NCBI RefSeq assembly: GCF_024347655.1
Contig: NZ_AP025514.1
Coordinates: forward strand, 2,232,001-2,296,000
Length of the DNA stretch: 64,000 bases
Direction of reading: 5' to 3'
DNA from: Vibrio toranzoniae
GTDB lineage: Bacteria; Pseudomonadota; Gammaproteobacteria; Enterobacterales; Vibrionaceae
Position 1 is the first letter of the stretch. Each line of letters starts with the position of its first letter. A model generated the notes under the pieces. The model made no database searches. It worked only from the letters and a program-made list of their open reading frames with translations, and was not told the DNA's origin. The translations under genes and the position numbers were made by a program. Positions 39,287 through 49,797 of the stretch are shown here, in pieces.

Positions 39287-40417
39287 CTAATGACGTAAAT
39301 CGGGCGGGATCGGCATATTGGAATCTTGCAGTTTTGGCCTTTCTCCCCCGCGTTTTCGATACTGTTTCAGTTGGAAAACATAGGCAAGTATTTGTGCTAC
39401 CGCTGTAAACAGACCGTCAGGAATTTGTTGTTCGAGCTCTGTGGTGTGATAAAGCGCCCTCGCCAAAGGTGGTGCTGGAACGATATAGATATCATTTTCA
39501 CGGGCAATTTCACGAATCTTCATCGCCATATGATCAACACCTTTAGCGACCACAATCGGTGCCTTATCTTGATTCTGCTTATAGCGCAGAGCCACCGAAA
39601 AGTGCTCTGGGTTGGTCACAATCACATCCGCTTGAGGCACGTCTGCCATCATTCGACGCTGAGCCGCTTCTCTTTGCAGCATGCGAATTCGTCCCTTAAC
39701 TTCCGGTTTACCTTCGGTGTCTTTGAACTCGTCTTTCACTTCTTGCTTAGTCATCTTCAACTGATCGGCGTGTTGCCAAATCTGAAATGGGATATCAATG
39801 GCGACCACGATCAGCAAGGAACAACTGATCAGGAGAATAAAGTTAAGCAAGATATCCAAAGCGTGGAAGATATTCTGTGGGTACACATCCATGCTCAACT
39901 GCATCAAATCATGCTGAGAGGCTTGGATAAGATAGATGGCCATGCCCGACACGAGTGCCACCTTCAGAATAGACTTCAGCAGCTCAACCCAACTTTGTAG
40001 ACCAAACATACGCTTGATGCCGCTCAGTGGGTTTAACTTAGACGCTTTTGGCATCGCCGCTTGCATCGAGAAATTAATACCACCGACACCCGCCGCACCA
40101 ATGACTGCCGCTACGAACAAAGTTATCAGAATCAAGAATAACGGAAACAACAAGTTCACCAGTGCACCACCGGCGATTTCAAGGAGTTTATTGGTGTCAA
40201 AGATTTCGTCACGACTGAGCGAAAACAGGCGTTGCATGGCCTCGAATAAAGCCTTCGCCATCGATTCGCCAAACCACATTAAGGCAATCGCACCAACTAT
40301 CAGTACCGACGCTGATGCCAGTTCTTTTGACCTTGCAACCTGCCCTTTCTCTTTGGCCTGTTGCAAGCGTTTGGGCGTGGCGTCTTCTGTGCGTTCTTGA
40401 CCGTCTGACTCTGCCAT
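39287..40417 (-). CDS. flhB: Flagellar export switch protein FlhB
   Basis: Export apparatus protein that switches substrate specificity from rod/hook to filament after self-cleavage. It has 376 residues, four membrane segments and the cytoplasmic domain. The cleavage site is N269-P270-E271-H272, so threonine of the usual NPTH is replaced by glutamate, while the reactive Asn-Pro pair is kept. It follows fliR by nine bases. The 242-bp gap after it holds the flhA promoter. Confidence 0.96.
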   Translation of the reverse strand: MAESDGQERTEDATPKRLQQAKEKGQVARSKELASASVLIVGAIALMWFGESMAKALFEAMQRLFSLSRDEIFDTNKLLEIAGGALVNLLFPLFLILITLFVAAVIGAAGVGGINFSMQAAMPKASKLNPLSGIKRMFGLQSWVELLKSILKVALVSGMAIYLIQASQHDLMQLSMDVYPQNIFHALDILLNFILLISCSLLIVVAIDIPFQIWQHADQLKMTKQEVKDEFKDTEGKPEVKGRIRMLQREAAQRRMMADVPQADVIVTNPEHFSVALRYKQNQDKAPIVVAKGVDHMAMKIREIARENDIYIVPAPPLARALYHTTELEQQIPDGLFTAVAQILAYVFQLKQYRKRGGERPKLQDSNMPIPPDLRH

Positions 40418-40426
40418 TTCAGTCTC

Positions 40427-41209
40427 CTAGCAATCTAACCGGATTAGACGACATATCTGTTGCTCACTTTGCAACCAGAATAGCTCATAGTGGCTATACA
40501 AGCTGCCAAGGATATACCAACAAAGTAACAGACCTACAAGTAGCGCAAATGCAAAACCCAAAGAAAATATGTTTAGCTGAGGAGCGGCACGCGTCATTAC
40601 ACCAAAAGAAAGGTTGATCGTTAACAGCGCAATAATACCCGACAACGACATTGCCAATGCCGTTTTAAACATGATACCCAACCACAGTGCCAGCTCTCTG
40701 AAATCGACGGCGGTTAAAGACCCACTGCCAATCGGCAAGGTTTTAAAGCTGAACACCACCAGTTGCAACATTTTCAAGTGACCATCGGTCGCCAAGAAAA
40801 ACATGGTCGCCAACAGCATGAAAAGTTGACCAAGTACTGGCGTGTTTTGACCGTTCGCTGGATCCACCATAGAAGCGAAACCCAAGCTTGATTGCATACC
40901 TAGAATTTGGCCGAGCATAACGAAGGTTTGGATCATGAATTGGGTAACAAACCCCATTGAAACGCCAATCACAATTTGTTCAAAGACCGTCAAGAACCCT
41001 TGAAACGACAGCAGTTCGATCTCTTTGGGGACCGCAGGAATCGCAGGCATCACAGCCAAAGTAATCGCCAAGCCTAAATACAGACGAATACGCGGCGACA
41101 CAAAGCGTGCACCGGTTACCGTCATCACCATCAGCATGGCTGAGATGCGAGTGTATGGCCAAAAATAATTGGCTAACCACTCTAGTACAAGGCTCGTTGG
41201 GTATTCCAT
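40427..41209 (-). CDS. fliR: Flagellar export apparatus protein FliR
   Basis: Core subunit of the export gate (with FliP and FliQ). It has 260 residues and about five to six hydrophobic segments; the conserved WPYTRISAMLM near the start and the QxxLGFASMVDPANGQ segment are typical. It lies 5 bp after fliQ. Confidence 0.95.
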   Translation of the reverse strand: MEYPTSLVLEWLANYFWPYTRISAMLMVMTVTGARFVSPRIRLYLGLAITLAVMPAIPAVPKEIELLSFQGFLTVFEQIVIGVSMGFVTQFMIQTFVMLGQILGMQSSLGFASMVDPANGQNTPVLGQLFMLLATMFFLATDGHLKMLQLVVFSFKTLPIGSGSLTAVDFRELALWLGIMFKTALAMSLSGIIALLTINLSFGVMTRAAPQLNIFSLGFAFALLVGLLLCWYILGSLYSHYELFWLQSEQQICRLIRLDC

Positions 41210-41214
41210 TTGGT

Positions 41215-41484
41215 CTAGTACAATACTTGAGGCAAGCGTTCGATGAGTTCAAAAAAGAACTCCATCATCATCTGAGTCATCCAGTGAGCAAACATCATCA
41301 ACGCTAGTAAGGTCACGATTAAACGTGGTAGAAAACTCAAGGTTTGTTCGTTGATAGACGTCGCAGCTTGGAAAATGGCGACGACTAAACCGATTAACAG
41401 GCTAGGAATAATAATGGCACACACCATGATGAGAACCATCCAAAGTGCGTCTCGGAACAACTCTACGAATATTTCAAGATTCAT
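41215..41484 (-). CDS. fliQ: Flagellar export apparatus protein FliQ
   Basis: Two-helix export gate subunit, 89 residues from the ATG at 41484 (Met-Asn-Leu-Glu-Ile). The open frame reaches back to 41541 but would overlap fliP and does not match the family. Hydrophobic segments at about 14-40 and 52-75 surround the conserved QEQTLSF-like loop (INEQTLSFLPR). Confidence 0.95.
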   Translation of the reverse strand: MNLEIFVELFRDALWMVLIMVCAIIIPSLLIGLVVAIFQAATSINEQTLSFLPRLIVTLLALMMFAHWMTQMMMEFFFELIERLPQVLY

Positions 41485-41495
41485 TATTCCCCCAG

Positions 41496-42425
41496 CTACA
41501 AGGCAAAACTGCCGGCGAGTGTGGAGAGTATCAAATTCCAACCATCAACCAGGACAAACAGCATCAACTTAAACGGCAACGATACAATCATCGGAGATAA
41601 CATCATCATACCCATCGCCATCAACACCGAAGCTACCACCAAGTCGATAATCAAAAACGGTAAAAACAGCATAAAACCAATCTGGAAAGCCGTTTTTAGC
41701 TCTGATGTGATAAACGCTGGAATCAGAACAGCCATAGAAACATCTTCAGGATTGGTTACTTCCGCTCCAGAGATCTCAACAAAAGTCTCGAGATCTTTAA
41801 TTCGAGTCTGTTTCAACATGAATGATTTAATTGGGCCTTGGGCAACATCAAACGCCTGTCGCGCCGATATCTGTTCATTCAAATAGGGCTGAACCGCTTG
41901 TTCGTTAACCTGATTGATCACCGGTGACATGATGAAGAAGGTCAAAAATATCGCGATACCAATGATCACTTGGTTTGAAGGGGTTTGTTGTAAACCCATC
42001 GCCTGACGCAAGATAGACATCACCACCACAATACGAGTGAACGAAGTCATCAAAATCACCATTGCCGGCAAGAAGCCAAGCATGGTCATTAACGCCAGAA
42101 TTTGCAGGTTAATAGAGTAATCTTCACCGCCATTGGCGTTGGTTGTCATGGTGAAGGCAGGAATCCCTCCGCCATTACCCGTCAAGCTGCCCGTAGTCAT
42201 GGTTTGCGATTTGGCTTGATCTTGTTCCATCGTGCTAATGGTGACCGACTCTGAGCCAGCGGTATTCGCAGGAATCACAGTGTCGTCTTCAGCTTGTGCA
42301 AATACCGACACACTGAACACGAGAGAGTAGAGTAAAATGAGCTGAACCAAGCACACTTTCACCAGTCGGAAAGATCCGGTTTGGAAAAAGTAAGAAGATT
42401 CCAAAAATCCGTTACTTGTTTGCAT
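41496..42425 (-). CDS. fliP: Flagellar export apparatus protein FliP
   Basis: Gate-forming export protein with a cleaved signal sequence. From 42425 it has 309 residues and overlaps fliO by 14 bases. A GTG at 42362 would remove 21 codons and leave a more typical signal peptide (cleavage near VFA / QAEDD), so the start is uncertain. The conserved [26 protein letters not shown] segment lies near 130-155. Confidence 0.93.
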   Translation of the reverse strand: MQTSNGFLESSYFFQTGSFRLVKVCLVQLILLYSLVFSVSVFAQAEDDTVIPANTAGSESVTISTMEQDQAKSQTMTTGSLTGNGGGIPAFTMTTNANGGEDYSINLQILALMTMLGFLPAMVILMTSFTRIVVVMSILRQAMGLQQTPSNQVIIGIAIFLTFFIMSPVINQVNEQAVQPYLNEQISARQAFDVAQGPIKSFMLKQTRIKDLETFVEISGAEVTNPEDVSMAVLIPAFITSELKTAFQIGFMLFLPFLIIDLVVASVLMAMGMMMLSPMIVSLPFKLMLFVLVDGWNLILSTLAGSFAL

Positions 42426-42852
42426 CTTTTTTTATTAGCTGGGAAAGCTGACTTGAAAATGTACTTTTTTCCAGCATCTCCTGAGTAAGAGGTTTATCGA
42501 GCTTAGAGATCAGCTGAATTGACTGCGTGGTAATGCCCACTAAGAACTGCTCATCACCGGCTTGAACAATAGCAATACGCTCTTTGGTACCAACAGGTAT
42601 TTGCCTAACAATCGCCAAACCTTGTTGATTCGACATCGCCGGAACTTGCATTCGCTTCAGTAGCCAAGCAATAAATAAAATGAAGGCTATAACGAAAATT
42701 AGCGACCCAAAGGTGGTCGCTAAATCGAGAGAGGGAGGTGCCGCAGCAAAGGCTATGGAAGGAATAGAGAATAGCCCTACTCCTATTAGCCCACGAACGA
42801 CACCTGTGAACCCGTGAGGTAAACCTGTCACCCTTTGAGAAAGAAGGCCCAT
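42412..42852 (-). CDS. fliO: Flagellar biosynthesis protein FliO
   Basis: Helps assemble the FliP ring. It has 146 residues: an N-terminal hydrophobic segment with a signal-like cut (AFAAAP, near 37), a membrane helix at about 47-66 and a small cytoplasmic domain. The start overlaps the fliN stop by one base (TAATG) and the end overlaps fliP. Confidence 0.92.
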   Translation of the reverse strand: MGLLSQRVTGLPHGFTGVVRGLIGVGLFSIPSIAFAAAPPSLDLATTFGSLIFVIAFILFIAWLLKRMQVPAMSNQQGLAIVRQIPVGTKERIAIVQAGDEQFLVGITTQSIQLISKLDKPLTQEMLEKSTFSSQLSQLIKKDANK

Positions 42853-43262
42853 TAACGCAGCTTCTTAATTCGTTCTGTTTGGCTAATAACGTCAGTCAAA
42901 CGAATACCAAATTTATCGTTCACCACAACCACTTCACCGTGAGCAATCAAGGTTCCGTTAACCATCACATCTAGAGACTCGCCAGCAATTCTCTCTAGCT
43001 CCACCACTGACCCCTGATTCAATTGAAGTAAGTTACGAATGCTGATCTTAGAGCGTCCAACTTCCATTGAAATGGTGACAGGGATATCCATGATGGTATC
43101 CAGTTTACGGCGCTCATCTTCAGAAATCGGAGACGATGAATCGGTTAGCTCGTCGAGTGGTGCCGCTAGAACATCATCAACATCAATTGACGGTGCAGAA
43201 GGGTCTTCACCAAGAGCTGCAGCCCATTCATCTGCTAACTTTTGATCTTCACTAGGTTCCAT
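42852..43262 (-). CDS. fliN: Flagellar motor switch protein FliN
   Basis: C-ring switch component. It has 136 residues from the ATG at 43262; a TTG at 43268 is only an extension of the frame. Residues 1-50 are acidic and disordered, and the SpoA-type domain (IPVTISMEVGRSKISIRNLLQLNQGSVVEL) follows. It is coupled to fliO by a one-base overlap. Confidence 0.95.
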   Translation of the reverse strand: MEPSEDQKLADEWAAALGEDPSAPSIDVDDVLAAPLDELTDSSSPISEDERRKLDTIMDIPVTISMEVGRSKISIRNLLQLNQGSVVELERIAGESLDVMVNGTLIAHGEVVVVNDKFGIRLTDVISQTERIKKLR

Positions 43263-43291
43263 TACCAATTCCTATACTTTTATCTATTTTA

Positions 43292-44335
43292 CTATTCGTT
43301 ATCATCGTCGTTTTCTAGCTCAGACATTAAATCCTTGCCTAAAAATGCGAGATCAGTTTTGACCACATGCGGTCTTTGAATTTTTTCAGAAATCTGTACC
43401 GCGAGCTTTTCACCCGAACGCCCCATTTTCACACGATACGTAGGCAAATCTTCAACAAACATAGTCGCATTTTCTGGCATGTTTATGGGGATAACATCAC
43501 CAGGACGTAACTCCATTAAGTCACGCAGAGAAATGTCTTGCTCTAGTAGGTTTACACGAAAATTGACTGGCACATCCATAATTTCATCACGCAGGGCTGA
43601 GCTCCAACGAACGTCGGTTTCCATTTTGTCTGATTGAACACCCGCATCCAGCAATTCACGAATCGGCTCAACCATCGAATAAGGCATCACCACGTGGAAG
43701 TCACCACCACCGCCATCCACTTCAATGTGAAATGAGCTCACAACAATTACTTCTGTCGGGCTCACAATGTTGGCCATACTTGGGTTCACTTCCGAATCCA
43801 AATATTCAAACTCAACCCCCATCACTGGAGACCAAGCTTCTTTGTAATCTTCAAACACAATTTTAAGTAATAGCTGAATAATGCGCCTTTCGGTGGGCGT
43901 AAATTCACGACCTTCAATCTTAGCGTGGAAACGACCATCACCACCAAAAAAGTTCTCTACTAAGATGAAAACAAGGCGCGCTTCCATCGTTATCAGTGCT
44001 GTACCTTTTAATGGGCGGAAACGAACCATATTCAAACTAGTGGGTACATACAATGTGTTCTGGTACTCACCAAACTTCATCATTTGTACGCCGTTAATCG
44101 ACACTTCAGCCGTTTTTCGCAACATATTAAATAAGCTGATCCGCATATGGCGTGCAAAACGCTCGTTAATAAGTTCAAGGGTCGGCATTCGACCACGAAC
44201 GATTCGATCTTGAGATGAGAAGTCGAAATTGACCGCACTGTCATTCTCGGTTTCTAAGACATCTTCAACTTCTTCAACATCATCAACGCCATGCAATAGC
44301 GCATCAATTTCGTCTTGGCTTAATAAATCGGTCAC
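43292..44335 (-). CDS. fliM: Flagellar motor switch protein FliM
   Basis: C-ring protein that receives CheY-P. It has 347 residues. The N-terminal LSQDEIDALL (4-13) is the CheY-binding peptide, the middle CheC-like domain carries the GGxG loop (FFGGDGR), and the C-terminal SpoA domain pairs with FliN. It starts seven bases after fliL. Confidence 0.96.
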   Translation of the reverse strand: MTDLLSQDEIDALLHGVDDVEEVEDVLETENDSAVNFDFSSQDRIVRGRMPTLELINERFARHMRISLFNMLRKTAEVSINGVQMMKFGEYQNTLYVPTSLNMVRFRPLKGTALITMEARLVFILVENFFGGDGRFHAKIEGREFTPTERRIIQLLLKIVFEDYKEAWSPVMGVEFEYLDSEVNPSMANIVSPTEVIVVSSFHIEVDGGGGDFHVVMPYSMVEPIRELLDAGVQSDKMETDVRWSSALRDEIMDVPVNFRVNLLEQDISLRDLMELRPGDVIPINMPENATMFVEDLPTYRVKMGRSGEKLAVQISEKIQRPHVVKTDLAFLGKDLMSELENDDDNE

Positions 44336-44342
44336 AAATTAC

Positions 44343-44831
44343 CTATTGAATTACGAAATCAGTGAATAACACTTTTTCAATCACAGGCTGGCCAACAGCT
44401 TGAGCCAGACTTGCTTTAATATCTTCAGTTGCCTTGTTTCGCAGTTCAACCCGCCCCGTTGGAGAGCGCAATTGATCGACCGTTGCCGAAGCGAACGTTG
44501 CTAATAGCGTACTTTCTACTAGCGGAGAATGATAACGAGCTAAATCTTCATTCTTGCTGCCACGTACCATCAACTGTGCTTTTATCTGGACAAGACGATC
44601 TTTCTTATCACCCGAAACATTGAACAAGAAAGGCTGTGGAATATTAACATACATGACGGGTTCTACAGCGACCGCTGCAGTAGCTGGTTGGGACTGAGAC
44701 TCCGAACCACCATCATCGGATCCTAAGAAAAAGAACAGCGCCGCGCCGACACCAAGCAATATTACGATTACGGCAATAATAATGATAAGGAGCTTACTTT
44801 TCTTTTTAGCTGGATCTTGTTCTTCAATCAT
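44343..44831 (-). CDS. fliL: Flagellar basal body-associated protein FliL
   Basis: Stator-associated single-pass membrane protein, 162 residues: basic cytoplasmic start, transmembrane helix at about 13-35, Ser/Gly-rich linker and a stomatin-like periplasmic domain. It lies between fliK (53 bp gap) and fliM (7 bp gap) and belongs to the fliK-to-flhB transcript. Confidence 0.94.
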   Translation of the reverse strand: MIEEQDPAKKKSKLLIIIIAVIVILLGVGAALFFFLGSDDGGSESQSQPATAAVAVEPVMYVNIPQPFLFNVSGDKKDRLVQIKAQLMVRGSKNEDLARYHSPLVESTLLATFASATVDQLRSPTGRVELRNKATEDIKASLAQAVGQPVIEKVLFTDFVIQ

Positions 44832-44884
44832 ACTGCTCTCTAATTTCCTGTTGTTTCCACTAACTAACTGGGATAGGGCTGATA

Positions 44885-47014
44885 TTAGGCATAATAGCTA
44901 ATTCCATCACGCTTTGATGCGACATTCAATTCAAGATTGCTGCTGCTATCAAGATTTTCATCACCTTGACCATCATTTGTGCGGTTAGGACCTGATTGCT
45001 GTTCACCATTGTTGTAACTATCTTGGCCCTGACCAGAGCTCTGTTGTTGAACTGATGAATCAGCAAGCTGCATCCCTTGTTGAGCTAACATCTCTCTCAA
45101 GCGAGGTAAGGTTTGTTCAATTACATCTCTCGCCTGCTGATTACTCACCGTAAAGTGCACATTCGCCACGTCATTATTCATGGTCATTCGAATCTTCATT
45201 TGCCCCAACTCTGGTGGGTCGAGGCGAATGTCTAAGTTCTTAAGGTTCTTAGACATCATCATTTGCACTTTTTCCGCGACCTGTTCATTCGCTAGCTCTT
45301 TAGTCAGCTGCAAAGGCGCTTGTTGAGCGGCTTGAATCTCAGCTCGGGTTGGCGCAGAACCCGCAGTTGCAGCGCCTTGAACACCCGCAGCAGAAGCGAT
45401 CTGTTGAGCAAATGTCGAATCTTTAGAGTCTTCTTTAGCACCCGCTTTTCCAAGACCAGACAGTGCTGCTGCACCCGCTCCAGCTTTAAGTAACATGTCC
45501 GTTGAGCCGGCTTTGGTCGCGGCAGGTGCTGCATTCATCGCCACCCCTTGCGCAGTTAAAGCAGGGTCTAACGCAGCTTGTTGTTGAGGTGAAGCAAGGC
45601 TAGCTTGTTGAGCAGCTGCCTGTTGAGCCGCATGCGCATTATTGGCATGTAGCATTGCTGCTTTATCCGCGAGAGCATTCGTGACAGATTGAGATGAGGC
45701 CTGTGATGTTGCTTGCTGAGCCGCGGTCGCGACAGCTGCTGTCGATGCCATTGCCGCTAAGGCCTTGGCTTCATTCGAATCTGCGTTATCCCAATCAATC
45801 GCGGTTGGATTTCCTGAGGTGTCGTTCGCGTTCGGGGCTTGGCTTAGTAAAGCAGTCGCTTGTTGCTGAACGTTAGCTAGCTGTTGATTCAATACTTCTA
45901 TATTAGACGTTGCTTTGGCTAAAGCAGCTTGCTCGTCAACCGTCAGCTTAGCACCGCTTTGTTGTTTTTGAAGCAAACCGTCCACAACAGACTGCTCTGA
46001 TTCAATTTGCGCGTTCAATTGCTTCAGCGCTTTGGTATGAGCATCAACCTGTTTTGCTAGCTCGATATCCGCTGGTGAGAGTGACTGGCTTTGAGCGGTA
46101 GCAACCGCGCTAGCCGCATTTTTTTGGCTCAGCTCTCGGTTCATACTCGCTTCGATCTGCTCGGGGGTCACACCCTTGTCCATTAGCTGTCGGATTTCAT
46201 CATCAGTCAGCTGAGAAACACCTTTACCGCCAGTAAGCACTGCAATTTCAGAGTCCACTTCAAGAGCGCTTTCTGGGTTTGCAGTATTATTTTGTTGTGT
46301 CGCCAAACCCGCAACGGAGGCACTTGTAATAGGAGCACCCGCGATATTACCTTGAGCTTGCTGAGGCAAGCCTTTGCCGTTCGATGTCTGATTTAACGTT
46401 TTATTTGCCTCATCCAACTGACCAAGCAATTTATTGCCTTCGCTCATCGCTGCGTTGGCTTGATAAGCATCTTTGGCTTTTAATTCAGCCGCTGAGTTGT
46501 GACCAGTTGAAGCAACCTGAAGTTGCTCCCCTTTGGACTGAACTGTCTCAGCCGAGGTATCGTCACCCGTCATGTTCGATGAGGTTTTGCCTTTCGACTG
46601 CGAATCTAATTCAGACGTTTGTTCAACTCCTGATTCATTGATCATCGCACCTTCAACAGACGTCTTTTCAGCGTCTATAGTTGTAGCAGCTTGTTTGGCT
46701 TGAGCGTCGCTAGTAGCATCTGTACTCTTAGGTTCAGCTGAATCGCCTTGCGTTTTCCCCGCTGACTCACTGTTAGCCTTTTCAGAAGACGCATCACCTT
46801 CAGCTGAGGTTTGTTTGCCCTCAGGTTTGGAGGCACTTTCTGTATCTTTAAGCGCAGCTTTTTTGTCGCTTTCTTCAAAGCTAAGTGCTTCTTTAAATGA
46901 TTCAAAGAAACCTTTTGAATCGCCGGTTTCTTCGACCTTTGAAGCAGCAGACCCCATGTCCAGCAACGATGACGTTTTGCTGGCCGTTGAATTTGAGGAA
47001 GGACTAACATTCAT
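44885..47014 (-). CDS. fliK: Flagellar hook-length control protein FliK
   Basis: Secreted ruler that measures the hook and triggers the FlhB switch. It has 709 residues, long for the family. Residues 1-590 are low-complexity, rich in Ala, Gln, Ser, Thr, Lys and Glu, with coiled-coil-like stretches near 310-390. The conserved C-terminal domain (LDPPELGQMKIRMTMNND, about 597-655) contacts FlhB. The long N-terminal part is expected to vary among species. It appears to start a new transcription unit after fliJ. Confidence 0.94.
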   Translation of the reverse strand: MNVSPSSNSTASKTSSLLDMGSAASKVEETGDSKGFFESFKEALSFEESDKKAALKDTESASKPEGKQTSAEGDASSEKANSESAGKTQGDSAEPKSTDATSDAQAKQAATTIDAEKTSVEGAMINESGVEQTSELDSQSKGKTSSNMTGDDTSAETVQSKGEQLQVASTGHNSAAELKAKDAYQANAAMSEGNKLLGQLDEANKTLNQTSNGKGLPQQAQGNIAGAPITSASVAGLATQQNNTANPESALEVDSEIAVLTGGKGVSQLTDDEIRQLMDKGVTPEQIEASMNRELSQKNAASAVATAQSQSLSPADIELAKQVDAHTKALKQLNAQIESEQSVVDGLLQKQQSGAKLTVDEQAALAKATSNIEVLNQQLANVQQQATALLSQAPNANDTSGNPTAIDWDNADSNEAKALAAMASTAAVATAAQQATSQASSQSVTNALADKAAMLHANNAHAAQQAAAQQASLASPQQQAALDPALTAQGVAMNAAPAATKAGSTDMLLKAGAGAAALSGLGKAGAKEDSKDSTFAQQIASAAGVQGAATAGSAPTRAEIQAAQQAPLQLTKELANEQVAEKVQMMMSKNLKNLDIRLDPPELGQMKIRMTMNNDVANVHFTVSNQQARDVIEQTLPRLREMLAQQGMQLADSSVQQQSSGQGQDSYNNGEQQSGPNRTNDGQGDENLDSSSNLELNVASKRDGISYYA

Positions 47015-47124
47015 ATATACATGCTCTATCTACAAGCTTTGTTGCCACAAATCTGGCAACAAAAAGAAAGTCGGGCACCTTTCATGCCTTGGTGAGGCAT
47101 AACGCGCAATTTTATCTACAACAG

Positions 47125-47140
47125 AGCAAGAAACATGCCT
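47125..47140 (-). promoter_or_regulatory. Sigma-54-like promoter upstream of fliK
   Basis: AGGCATGTTTCTTGCT on the minus strand keeps GG and GC with exact -24/-12 spacing and a perfect TTGCT; two positions of the -24 box deviate. It lies about 110-126 bp before fliK and after the fliJ stop. Confidence 0.55.
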
Positions 47141-47196
47141 ACAAGCTTTGATTGCACTATCTGACGAACAACACTGGTGTCATTCGTGGCTTAGGA

Positions 47197-47634
47197 TCAC
47201 ATCTTCTTTCGGCTATACAACAGAGTCGAGAGTTCATCCATTTGCTTTTGTTCTCTTTGGTCTTGCAGCCTAGCATTCTCTTTCTGCTTTTTTTCCATCA
47301 ACCACTCGTAAGATTTACGCTTTTTACGCAGTTCCATCCAGTAATCTTGGCAGTTATCGACCTGGTTCTTAAAGTGATGCTCCGCTTCTCTCTGTTTAGA
47401 GAGCGTTTCATCTAATTGGGTTAAGAAGCGATTCAAGTGGCCATACTGACTGGCGGTTAGTCCTGCCTTACCTCGATCAACAAGTTGCTGGCAGTAATCC
47501 AGTCGGTACTTTTCGATCTGCGCGACCTGTTCGTAGTAGCCCTGTAGCTCTGCACTTGCTTTGTTTAAGGCCTGTACGGCTTGATTTTCTTTATCCTTGG
47601 CTTGATCAAGAAGAAACTCTAATGCGTTATCCAT
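47197..47634 (-). CDS. fliJ: Flagellar export chaperone FliJ
   Basis: Coiled-coil protein that links the FliI ATPase to FlhA. It has 145 residues, almost entirely helical and rich in Gln, Glu, Lys and Arg, as expected. It is the last gene of fliEFGHIJ, 18 bp after fliI. Confidence 0.93.
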   Translation of the reverse strand: MDNALEFLLDQAKDKENQAVQALNKASAELQGYYEQVAQIEKYRLDYCQQLVDRGKAGLTASQYGHLNRFLTQLDETLSKQREAEHHFKNQVDNCQDYWMELRKKRKSYEWLMEKKQKENARLQDQREQKQMDELSTLLYSRKKM

Positions 47635-47652
47635 GACTGACCTTATTCACTA

Positions 47653-48972
47653 TTAGCCACCCAACACATGCTTCAACATGTTAACGCACATGTCATATGG
47701 GACAGTTTCTTTCATCTTCTGCTGTAAGTACTCGTCCAGTTTCGGCTTCAAAGTAAAGGCACTATCAATAGCTGGATCGGTACCCGGTTTGTAGGCGCCA
47801 ATCGATACCAAGTCTTGGTTCTTACGGCAGATAGACAGCACCTGCCTCACAGCTTTCGACATCAAGACATGTTCTTCAGTGGTGATTTGCGGCATAACAC
47901 GACTGACGGATTTCTCGACATCAATCGCAGGGTAATGACCCGCATCTGCCATCTCACGTGACAGCACAACGTGACCATCAAGAATCGCTCGCGACGCATC
48001 GGCTATTGGGTCTTGCAAGTCATCGCCTTCGGTTAACACGGTAAAGAAAGCGGTGATAGAACCTTGCTCATCGTTGCCGTTACCCGCTCGCTCCACCAGC
48101 GCAGGAAGCTTGGCGAATACTGATGGCGGATAACCTTTGGTTGCTGGCGGCTCACCCACAGACAGAGCAATTTCACGCTGTGCCTGAGCAAAACGAGTTA
48201 ATGAATCCATCAATAGCAGAACATCTAAACCTTGGTCGCGGAAGTACTCTGCGACAGCCAGTGCGGTTTGACAGCCTTTCAATCGCATCAGTGGCGATGA
48301 ATCCGCAGGGGCGGCGACCACCACAGATCGCTTACGACCATCTTCGCCAAGAATCTCTTCAATAAATTCTTTAACTTCTCGTCCACGCTCACCAATTAGA
48401 CCGACTACCACCACTTGTGCCGTTGTGCCTCGAGTCATCATGCCGAGCGTAACCGACTTACCTACACCAGAACCCGCAAATAAGCCGATACGCTGCCCTT
48501 TCCCCACCGTGAGCAAACCATTAATAGCCTTTAAACCAACATCAAGTGGTTCAGAAATCGGTTTACGAGCTAGAGGGTTGATTGGCTCAGCATTAAATGA
48601 AGCGCGTTGCTCGGTATAAATTGGACCTAGCCCGTCGAGTGGATTACCGACACCATCGATCACTCGACCAAGCAACTCCATCCCAACCGGGATACCGCTC
48701 TCTGAGGTCATTGGCGTGACACGAGCGCCAGGTAATATCCCCGTGATTTGCTCACTCGGCATCAAAAATAGGTTATCACCAGAGAAACCAACCACTTCGG
48801 CTTCCATCTGACCAGACATGGTTTCAACTAAACACAGGCTGCCGATGGGTGCTTTACAGCCCGTCGCTTCAAGCGTTAAGCCAATTACGCGTACTAACTT
48901 ACCTGATGCAATGGGTCGCGATTTTAGCCCTTCGACTTTGTATTGGCTAAGACGGTTCGCTAACTCAAGCAT
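47653..48972 (-). CDS. fliI: Flagellum-specific ATP synthase FliI
   Basis: ATPase of the flagellar type III export system. It has 439 residues. Walker [12 protein letters not shown] is at 163-173 and the catalytic glutamate lies in [10 protein letters not shown]. The F1 beta-like fold is full length. Its start overlaps the fliH stop by one base. Confidence 0.96.
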   Translation of the reverse strand: MLELANRLSQYKVEGLKSRPIASGKLVRVIGLTLEATGCKAPIGSLCLVETMSGQMEAEVVGFSGDNLFLMPSEQITGILPGARVTPMTSESGIPVGMELLGRVIDGVGNPLDGLGPIYTEQRASFNAEPINPLARKPISEPLDVGLKAINGLLTVGKGQRIGLFAGSGVGKSVTLGMMTRGTTAQVVVVGLIGERGREVKEFIEEILGEDGRKRSVVVAAPADSSPLMRLKGCQTALAVAEYFRDQGLDVLLLMDSLTRFAQAQREIALSVGEPPATKGYPPSVFAKLPALVERAGNGNDEQGSITAFFTVLTEGDDLQDPIADASRAILDGHVVLSREMADAGHYPAIDVEKSVSRVMPQITTEEHVLMSKAVRQVLSICRKNQDLVSIGAYKPGTDPAIDSAFTLKPKLDEYLQQKMKETVPYDMCVNMLKHVLGG

Positions 48973-49772
48973 TACTCATGGCCTTGGTGACGGTTTGCGC
49001 CGCAGAAACTGTGAAGCACGTTCTTCACACGCTCTTCCATGCGGTAGTTAACACTCGACTCACCCGCTTCGATTTGTACGTCACCACGATTAAGTGCAGG
49101 CTCTGCCACCAGCGTCCAATTGCGGCAATCCAGATCCGTTTCGCCATACGCAGAACGAATAATCGCGACGTCTTCAGGGTTAAGCTTCAATGTGATCGCG
49201 TGACCAGAAATAGGCAATGACTCTACCGATTCTTTCACGGTATCTAATATGATCTGTGGGTTGGTTTGTACTTCAACATGAACCACTTCTTTGACCATGG
49301 TCAGCACCATGTCTACCAGTTGTTTCTCAACCTGAGCGTTCATTAGCTCTAAAGGTTGGGCAAACTGATTAGCGAGCCCCATAAAGATAGCAACTTGCTG
49401 TTGAATATACTCCTGACCTGCCGTTACGCCTTCAAGCTTACCGGCTTCACTGCCTTCTGCATGACCTGCGGCAAGCCCTTCTTCTTTGCCTTTTTCGTAG
49501 CCCTGCTTAAAGCCAGCCTCTTGCCCCTGGTAAAGCCCTTCCTGATAAGCGCCCTGCTTGATCAGTTCGATTTGCTCTTCCGTCAGAACCAACTCTTCAT
49601 CTTCGATGGCTTTTTCAACCGTCGGCATCCAACTAGGATCGTAATTAAAGGCCGTTTCTTTGGCTTGTTGACTCACATCAGAGGTGTAATCAGGCAGCCC
49701 CCATTTTTGAGGTTGAGCTACCGTATTATCTTCTTCAGGGCGAAGGAAGCCGCGTTTTCTATCACCTGACAT
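48972..49772 (-). CDS. fliH: Flagellar assembly protein FliH
   Basis: Regulator of FliI that docks the ATPase to the C-ring. It has 266 residues from the ATG at 49772 (Met-Ser-Gly-Asp-Arg-Lys-Arg-Gly), with TAGG eleven bases upstream; the ATG at 49787 lacks any ribosome binding site. A GxxxG-like run (about 95-135, [14 protein letters not shown]) is typical of FliH helices. It is coupled to fliI. A terminator-like hairpin precedes it. Confidence 0.94.
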   Translation of the reverse strand: MSGDRKRGFLRPEEDNTVAQPQKWGLPDYTSDVSQQAKETAFNYDPSWMPTVEKAIEDEELVLTEEQIELIKQGAYQEGLYQGQEAGFKQGYEKGKEEGLAAGHAEGSEAGKLEGVTAGQEYIQQQVAIFMGLANQFAQPLELMNAQVEKQLVDMVLTMVKEVVHVEVQTNPQIILDTVKESVESLPISGHAITLKLNPEDVAIIRSAYGETDLDCRNWTLVAEPALNRGDVQIEAGESSVNYRMEERVKNVLHSFCGANRHQGHE

Positions 49773-49797
49773 ATCAGTACCTATCATGAGTGAGTCA

